From contig NZ_LFRI01000235.1 of assembly GCF_001447195.1 (NCBI RefSeq), forward strand, positions 38,071-102,070: a DNA stretch of 64,000 nt. The letters run 5' to 3'. The notes under the pieces were generated by a model, which did not search any database, had not been told where the DNA came from, and saw nothing but the letters and a program-made list of their open reading frames with translations. Origin of the DNA: Aquabacterium parvum (GTDB lineage Bacteria; Pseudomonadota; Gammaproteobacteria; Burkholderiales; Burkholderiaceae_C). Shown here one piece after another: positions 60,272 through 64,000 of the stretch (its first letter is position 1; each line of letters begins with the position of its first letter). Made by a program: the position numbers and the translations under genes.

Positions 60272-60703
60272 ATGTTCGCGCCTTCTCAGGAGCAGGTCCG
60301 GCGCTTCTTTTGCGAGACCTGGGCCAAGCACCAGGCCGGCCAGCCCCTGACGCCCCTGGAAGCCCAGGCGGCCGACTGGATCGTGCAGCACCCCGAGTAC
60401 CACGCCGACCTGTCGGACGTGGAGGCGGCGGTGGCGGCCGTTTTCGAGGTGGAGGAGGGGCGCACCAACCCCTTCTTGCACCTGTCCATGCACCTGTCGA
60501 TCACCGAGCAGGTCAGCATCGACCAGCCCCGGGGCATCCGGGCTGCGGTGGAGTTGCTGGCCAATCGGCGCCAGTCGCTGCACGAGGCGCACCACGAGGT
60601 GATGGAGTCCCTGGGCGAGATGGTCTGGGAGTCTCAACGGTTTGGCAAACCGTTTGACGGCGAACGCTACATCGACCACATCCGTCAGCGCGCGACGCGT
60701 TGA
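60272..60703 (+). CDS. DUF1841 family protein
   Basis: A 143-residue cytoplasmic protein of the DUF1841 family, starting MFAPSQEQVRRFFCETWAKH and containing NPFLHLSMHLSITEQVSIDQ, a highly conserved block of the family. Function unknown. Only 3 bp from the FKBP gene; probably the same transcript. Confidence 0.92.
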   Translation: MFAPSQEQVRRFFCETWAKHQAGQPLTPLEAQAADWIVQHPEYHADLSDVEAAVAAVFEVEEGRTNPFLHLSMHLSITEQVSIDQPRGIRAAVELLANRRQSLHEAHHEVMESLGEMVWESQRFGKPFDGERYIDHIRQRATR

Positions 60704-60804
60704 CCGGTGGCAGCCCTTCACGCGAGGGGTTGCTGCCCCCCCTGCGGCATGGGGGACCCACATAAACTGTGAACTTGTACCGGTCTTTTCCAACGGACTT
60801 GCCC

Positions 60805-63800
60805 ATGCCCATCCTTGCCATGTCTTCCGGCACCGTCACCGCCATCTGGGGTGCTGCCTTCCTCCGCATGCCCAACGGGCAGCTCAAGCCTCTGAAGGTG
60901 GGCGACAAGGTCCTGGGTGGTCAACAGGTGATCACCGAAGACGATGGCCTGGTGCAGATCTCGCCTGACCGCGAAGCCACGCCGCTTGCGCGGGCCACTG
61001 CCGAAACCGAACGCGTCATCGCCGACCTGGCCCAGCCCGATCCGCTTGAAGCGCCTGCAGCCGGCTTGCAGGGAGGGCCAGGTGCAAGCCTGTCAGACGG
61101 CCTGCGCGTCGAGCGAATCAGCGAGGCCGTCACGCCGCTGTCGTTCACCTACGGAACCGAGCGCGTGCTGCCTCCGCCCATCTTCGCGGTGACCGCGCCT
61201 GACGACGCTGGCGTCGGCACGCAGCCCGCTGATCCGGTCAACCCGGCTCCGCCGCCCCCTGCGCCGCTGCCAACCCTGTCGATCGACGACGTCCGCGTCA
61301 ACGAGGGCGCTGGCAACGCCACCTTCACCATCACCTTGAGCGAGCCCAGCACCGAGCCCGTGACCGTCGGCTACGTGACACAGGCCGCTCCGTCGTCGGT
61401 CGGGGCTCAGGCCGATGCGGGGCAGGACTACGTCCCCACGCTCACCGCCGGCACCGTCACCATCCCCGCAGGCCAAACCTCGGTGCAGGTGCACATCCCC
61501 ATCGCGGATGACGACATCTACGAGGGCGACGAGGTGTTCCAGGTGCTCCTGAGCGATGCCGTCAACGCCGACATCGACCGGGGCGTGGGGCTGGGCACGA
61601 TCGCCGACGACGGCACAGGCACTTTTGCCGGCTCGCCGAACCAGCCGCTGCCCGATGACGACCGTCCCGTGGTCAGCGTGCTGGGCGGACCGACCGTGAC
61701 CGAAGGTCAGCCCAGCGTCTTCACGGTGCAACTCAGCCATGCCAGTGCGACCCAATCGGTGGTGTTGAAGCTCGAGCCACAAGCCGGTGTGGACGCGCCA
61801 GGCACCAGCGCGGTCGAGTCGGGCGCCACCCCCGGGGCCGACACGGCCGGGCCTTTGGAATACTGGAATGGCGTCACTCAGCAGTGGCTGCCGCTGACCG
61901 ACGGTTTGCTGACCTTTGCGCCGGGCCAAACCGCCATCCAGGTGCGCGTGCCCACGGTCAATGACTCGCCCGCCGAAGGCGCTGAAACCCTGTCCTTGCA
62001 AGCATCGGTGGTCTCTGGTGTGACCGCCAACACCTCGGCATCGGCTCAGAACACCTTGCTCGACAACGACTTTGAAGCGCGCGTCTTCGAGTCCGGTCTG
62101 GCGGGGCGAACCGACCCGGCACCGGCGCGTGTCTCAGGCAGCCTGTCCTTGCTCGACGACGCCGGCCTGCCCACCGAAGCCCGCCTGATTGCCCCAACCG
62201 AGCAGGTCCTGGCCACGATCAACCAGCAGCCGCTGGTCTGGAAAGAGACCGCCCCCAACACCTTGACGGCCTATGCCGGCTCGGCGCCGAACGCGCCCGT
62301 GGTGGCCATCGCCCGCCTGGGCTCGGATGGCGCTTACTCGTTCGAGCTGCAGTCGGCCATCTTCCACCCGGTCACGCGCAACGAGATCGACCTGGTCTTC
62401 GGGCTGCAACCAGCCTCAGGCACGGGTGGCCAGGCCTCCAGCCTGACGATCCACGTCGTGGACGATCAGCCGCGCCTGTCCGGGGCTTTCTCCACCCAGG
62501 CATCCATCCAGGACACCAATCTGCTGTTGGTGATCGACACCTCGTCCAGCATGGCAACGGCCAGTGGCGTGGATGGGCTCAGCCGATTGCAAGCCTCGGT
62601 GCGCGCTGCCGAGCAACTCCTCGACAGCCACGACGACGTTGGCAGCGTGGCCGTTCGCCTGGTCACATTCGGTGCCCAAGCCCAGGCTGCTGGTGATGCC
62701 TGGATGACGGTGGCGCAAGCGCGCCAGGCCCTGGCTGCCTTGCAAGCTGCGGCCACCGACGACGCTCGTCATGACCTGGCCTTGCAAGCCGCCCAATCGG
62801 CCTTTGCATCGCCCGGTCGCATCGATGGCGCCCAGAACGTTGCCTATGTGCTGTCCGACAGCTCTCCTTCGGCGCAGGTTGCCCAGTCGCTCGGTCAGCT
62901 CGTTCCTGACTGGGTCAGCTTCCTCAAGCAGAACCACGTTCGCAGCGAGGTCGTGGGTCTGGTGCCGAACGTGCAGGGCTCCCTGGATGGCCTGGCCTAC
63001 GACGGCATCGCGCGTTCCGACCTGGACGCCAGCCTGGCCAACACCTTCGCGCAGTTGCCCGGTTTGCTGACGGGCCTGGCGCCAGATGCCATCGGTGGCA
63101 ACCTCGTGCGCGATGCGGGCCGCGGTGTGGCGGGAGGCGCCGATGGTGTGCCTCACCTCGACAGCGTCACCATCGATGGTCAGACCTACCTGTACCAGGC
63201 AGGCCAGACCGATTTGACCGTGACCACCAAGGCTGGCGGTGTTTTCCACATCGACCTGATCACCTCCGACTTCACCTACGTGCCATCGGGGGCAACGCCT
63301 GCGGAAACCATCGCCTTCAGCGTCACCGACCGCGATGGTGATGTGGCCTCCTCCAGCCTGACCTTGCGTGTGGACCAGGCGCGCACCCAGGTGGGCACGG
63401 AACGCGGGGACGTGCTGTCCGTGGTGACCGGGGCTGGCACCTTGCTGGGTGGTGCTGGCGACGACTCTCTGACGGGCGGCTCGGGCAACGATGCGCTGTA
63501 CGGCCACGAAGGCAACGACAGCCTCGTGGGTGGCGCTGGTTCCGATTGGTTGGTGGGTGGAGCCGGCAACGACCGACTGACCGGTGGCGCGGGCAGCGAC
63601 GTGTTTGCCTGGCGCCTGGCGGACAAAGGCGATGGCTCGGGCGCCATCGACACCATCACCGACTTCAGCACCCGGCAGCTGTCCAGCGGCGGTGACGTGC
63701 TCGACCTGCGTGACCTGCTGCAAGGCGAGAACCTGATCAACGTCAGTGGCAACATCGCCGACTACCTGCGGGTGGAGTCCTTCGGCAGTGGTGCGTCGAC

Positions 63801-63978
63801 CGGCACACGCATCGACATCAGCAGCCAGGGCGGCTTTGCCACGGGCACGGCCCACATCGACCAGCAAATCGTCCTGGAAAAGGCCAACTTGCTCGGCTTG
63901 AGCTCGGCTGGCGCCTCCCAGCAACAGGTCATCCTTGACCTGATTGCCCAGGGGCGCTTGTTGGTGGACGTGACCTGA
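60805..63978 (+). CDS. LapA-like RTX adhesin with retention module, Calx-beta and VWA domains
   Basis: A 1057-residue predicted type I-secreted surface protein. N-terminal retention module at about 1-80 (SGTVTAIWGAAFLRMPNGQL, then KVGDKVLGGQQVITEDDGLV), followed by PAAG at 84-87, a fit to the LapG protease site. Two Calx-beta repeats at about 155-268 and 285-420, a VWA domain from about 573 with MIDAS DTSSS (578-582), then calcium-binding RTX nonapeptides from about residue 875 (GGAGDDSLTGGSGNDALYGH) and a C-terminal secretion signal. No cleavable signal peptide. I chose ATG 60805; a GTG at 60769 is possible. It is short for a LapA, which may reach thousands of residues. Confidence 0.88.
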   Translation: MPILAMSSGTVTAIWGAAFLRMPNGQLKPLKVGDKVLGGQQVITEDDGLVQISPDREATPLARATAETERVIADLAQPDPLEAPAAGLQGGPGASLSDGLRVERISEAVTPLSFTYGTERVLPPPIFAVTAPDDAGVGTQPADPVNPAPPPPAPLPTLSIDDVRVNEGAGNATFTITLSEPSTEPVTVGYVTQAAPSSVGAQADAGQDYVPTLTAGTVTIPAGQTSVQVHIPIADDDIYEGDEVFQVLLSDAVNADIDRGVGLGTIADDGTGTFAGSPNQPLPDDDRPVVSVLGGPTVTEGQPSVFTVQLSHASATQSVVLKLEPQAGVDAPGTSAVESGATPGADTAGPLEYWNGVTQQWLPLTDGLLTFAPGQTAIQVRVPTVNDSPAEGAETLSLQASVVSGVTANTSASAQNTLLDNDFEARVFESGLAGRTDPAPARVSGSLSLLDDAGLPTEARLIAPTEQVLATINQQPLVWKETAPNTLTAYAGSAPNAPVVAIARLGSDGAYSFELQSAIFHPVTRNEIDLVFGLQPASGTGGQASSLTIHVVDDQPRLSGAFSTQASIQDTNLLLVIDTSSSMATASGVDGLSRLQASVRAAEQLLDSHDDVGSVAVRLVTFGAQAQAAGDAWMTVAQARQALAALQAAATDDARHDLALQAAQSAFASPGRIDGAQNVAYVLSDSSPSAQVAQSLGQLVPDWVSFLKQNHVRSEVVGLVPNVQGSLDGLAYDGIARSDLDASLANTFAQLPGLLTGLAPDAIGGNLVRDAGRGVAGGADGVPHLDSVTIDGQTYLYQAGQTDLTVTTKAGGVFHIDLITSDFTYVPSGATPAETIAFSVTDRDGDVASSSLTLRVDQARTQVGTERGDVLSVVTGAGTLLGGAGDDSLTGGSGNDALYGHEGNDSLVGGAGSDWLVGGAGNDRLTGGAGSDVFAWRLADKGDGSGAIDTITDFSTRQLSSGGDVLDLRDLLQGENLINVSGNIADYLRVESFGSGASTGTRIDISSQGGFATGTAHIDQQIVLEKANLLGLSSAGASQQQVILDLIAQGRLLVDVT

Positions 63979-63992
63979 GGGGGGGGGGGGGG
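63979..63992 (+). repeat. Run of 14 Gs after the adhesin stop codon
   Basis: Fourteen consecutive Gs begin directly after the TGA of the adhesin gene and lie at the right edge of the window. Homopolymers of this length are often inexact in assemblies, so its length may be an artefact; it could also be slippage-prone in vivo. Confidence 0.6.
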
Positions 63993-64000
63993 CGGCCCGG

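Overview
The window is dense, high-GC (roughly two-thirds G+C by eye) bacterial chromosome with no stretch over 300 bases lacking a gene. The gene repertoire suggests a motile betaproteobacterium of the order Burkholderiales: FliE and FliF-to-FliR flagellar genes, a urease cluster next to urtABCDE, a PEP-CTERM protein, and DUF1841 and DUF2256 proteins. A Comamonadaceae- or Leptothrix/Aquabacterium-like lineage is my guess; I cannot identify the species from the sequence alone. No insertion sequence, prophage, CRISPR array or rRNA was seen.

Layout. 1-3183 (minus strand): MFS transporter, a 53-aa membrane peptide, a short-chain dehydrogenase and dapA, which is cut by the window edge. 3289-15598: flagellar export, basal-body and motor genes, with fliE on the minus strand and fliFGHIJK then fliLMNOPQR on the plus strand, the two plus-strand blocks separated by an intrinsic terminator. 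15673-27798: the topoisomerase IV genes parE and parC, separated by minus-strand genes. Among these is a compact operon encoding three different cryptochrome/photolyase proteins plus a small DUF2256 zinc-ribbon protein, followed by a lipoprotein, a methyltransferase and a secreted protein. 27923-37457: a PEP-CTERM protein, two chemoreceptors, an SbtA-like bicarbonate transporter divergent from a LysR regulator, a Ser/Thr kinase fused to a universal stress domain, a phosphoesterase, an H-NS-like protein and tRNA-Arg(CCT). 37491-41255: a 1254-aa patatin-like protein with a membrane insertion.

41380-59850 is a nitrogen/urea region. Urease genes ureA-(small ORF)-ureB-ureC-ureE-ureF-ureG run on the minus strand and no ureD is present in the window. 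Divergent from ureA is a very unusual protein joining an NCS1 (purine/cytosine-type) permease, a cysteine cluster, a histidine kinase and a receiver, followed by a LuxR-type response regulator. After a NUDIX hydrolase, a spermidine-synthase-like protein, a FadR-type regulator and a fatty-acid-hydroxylase-like protein comes the high-affinity urea ABC transporter urtABCDE, with an intrinsic-terminator-like hairpin between urtA and urtB and another after urtE. Together these genes would import urea, hydrolyse it to ammonia and CO2, and perhaps sense a related nitrogen compound. 59915-63978: FKBP-type prolyl isomerase, DUF1841 protein and a LapA-like RTX adhesin with a retention module and a candidate LapG cleavage motif.

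The strongest candidates for new biology are the NCS1-permease/sensor-kinase fusion, the three-photolyase operon with DUF2256, the patatin protein with a membrane insertion, and the kinase-universal stress protein fusion.
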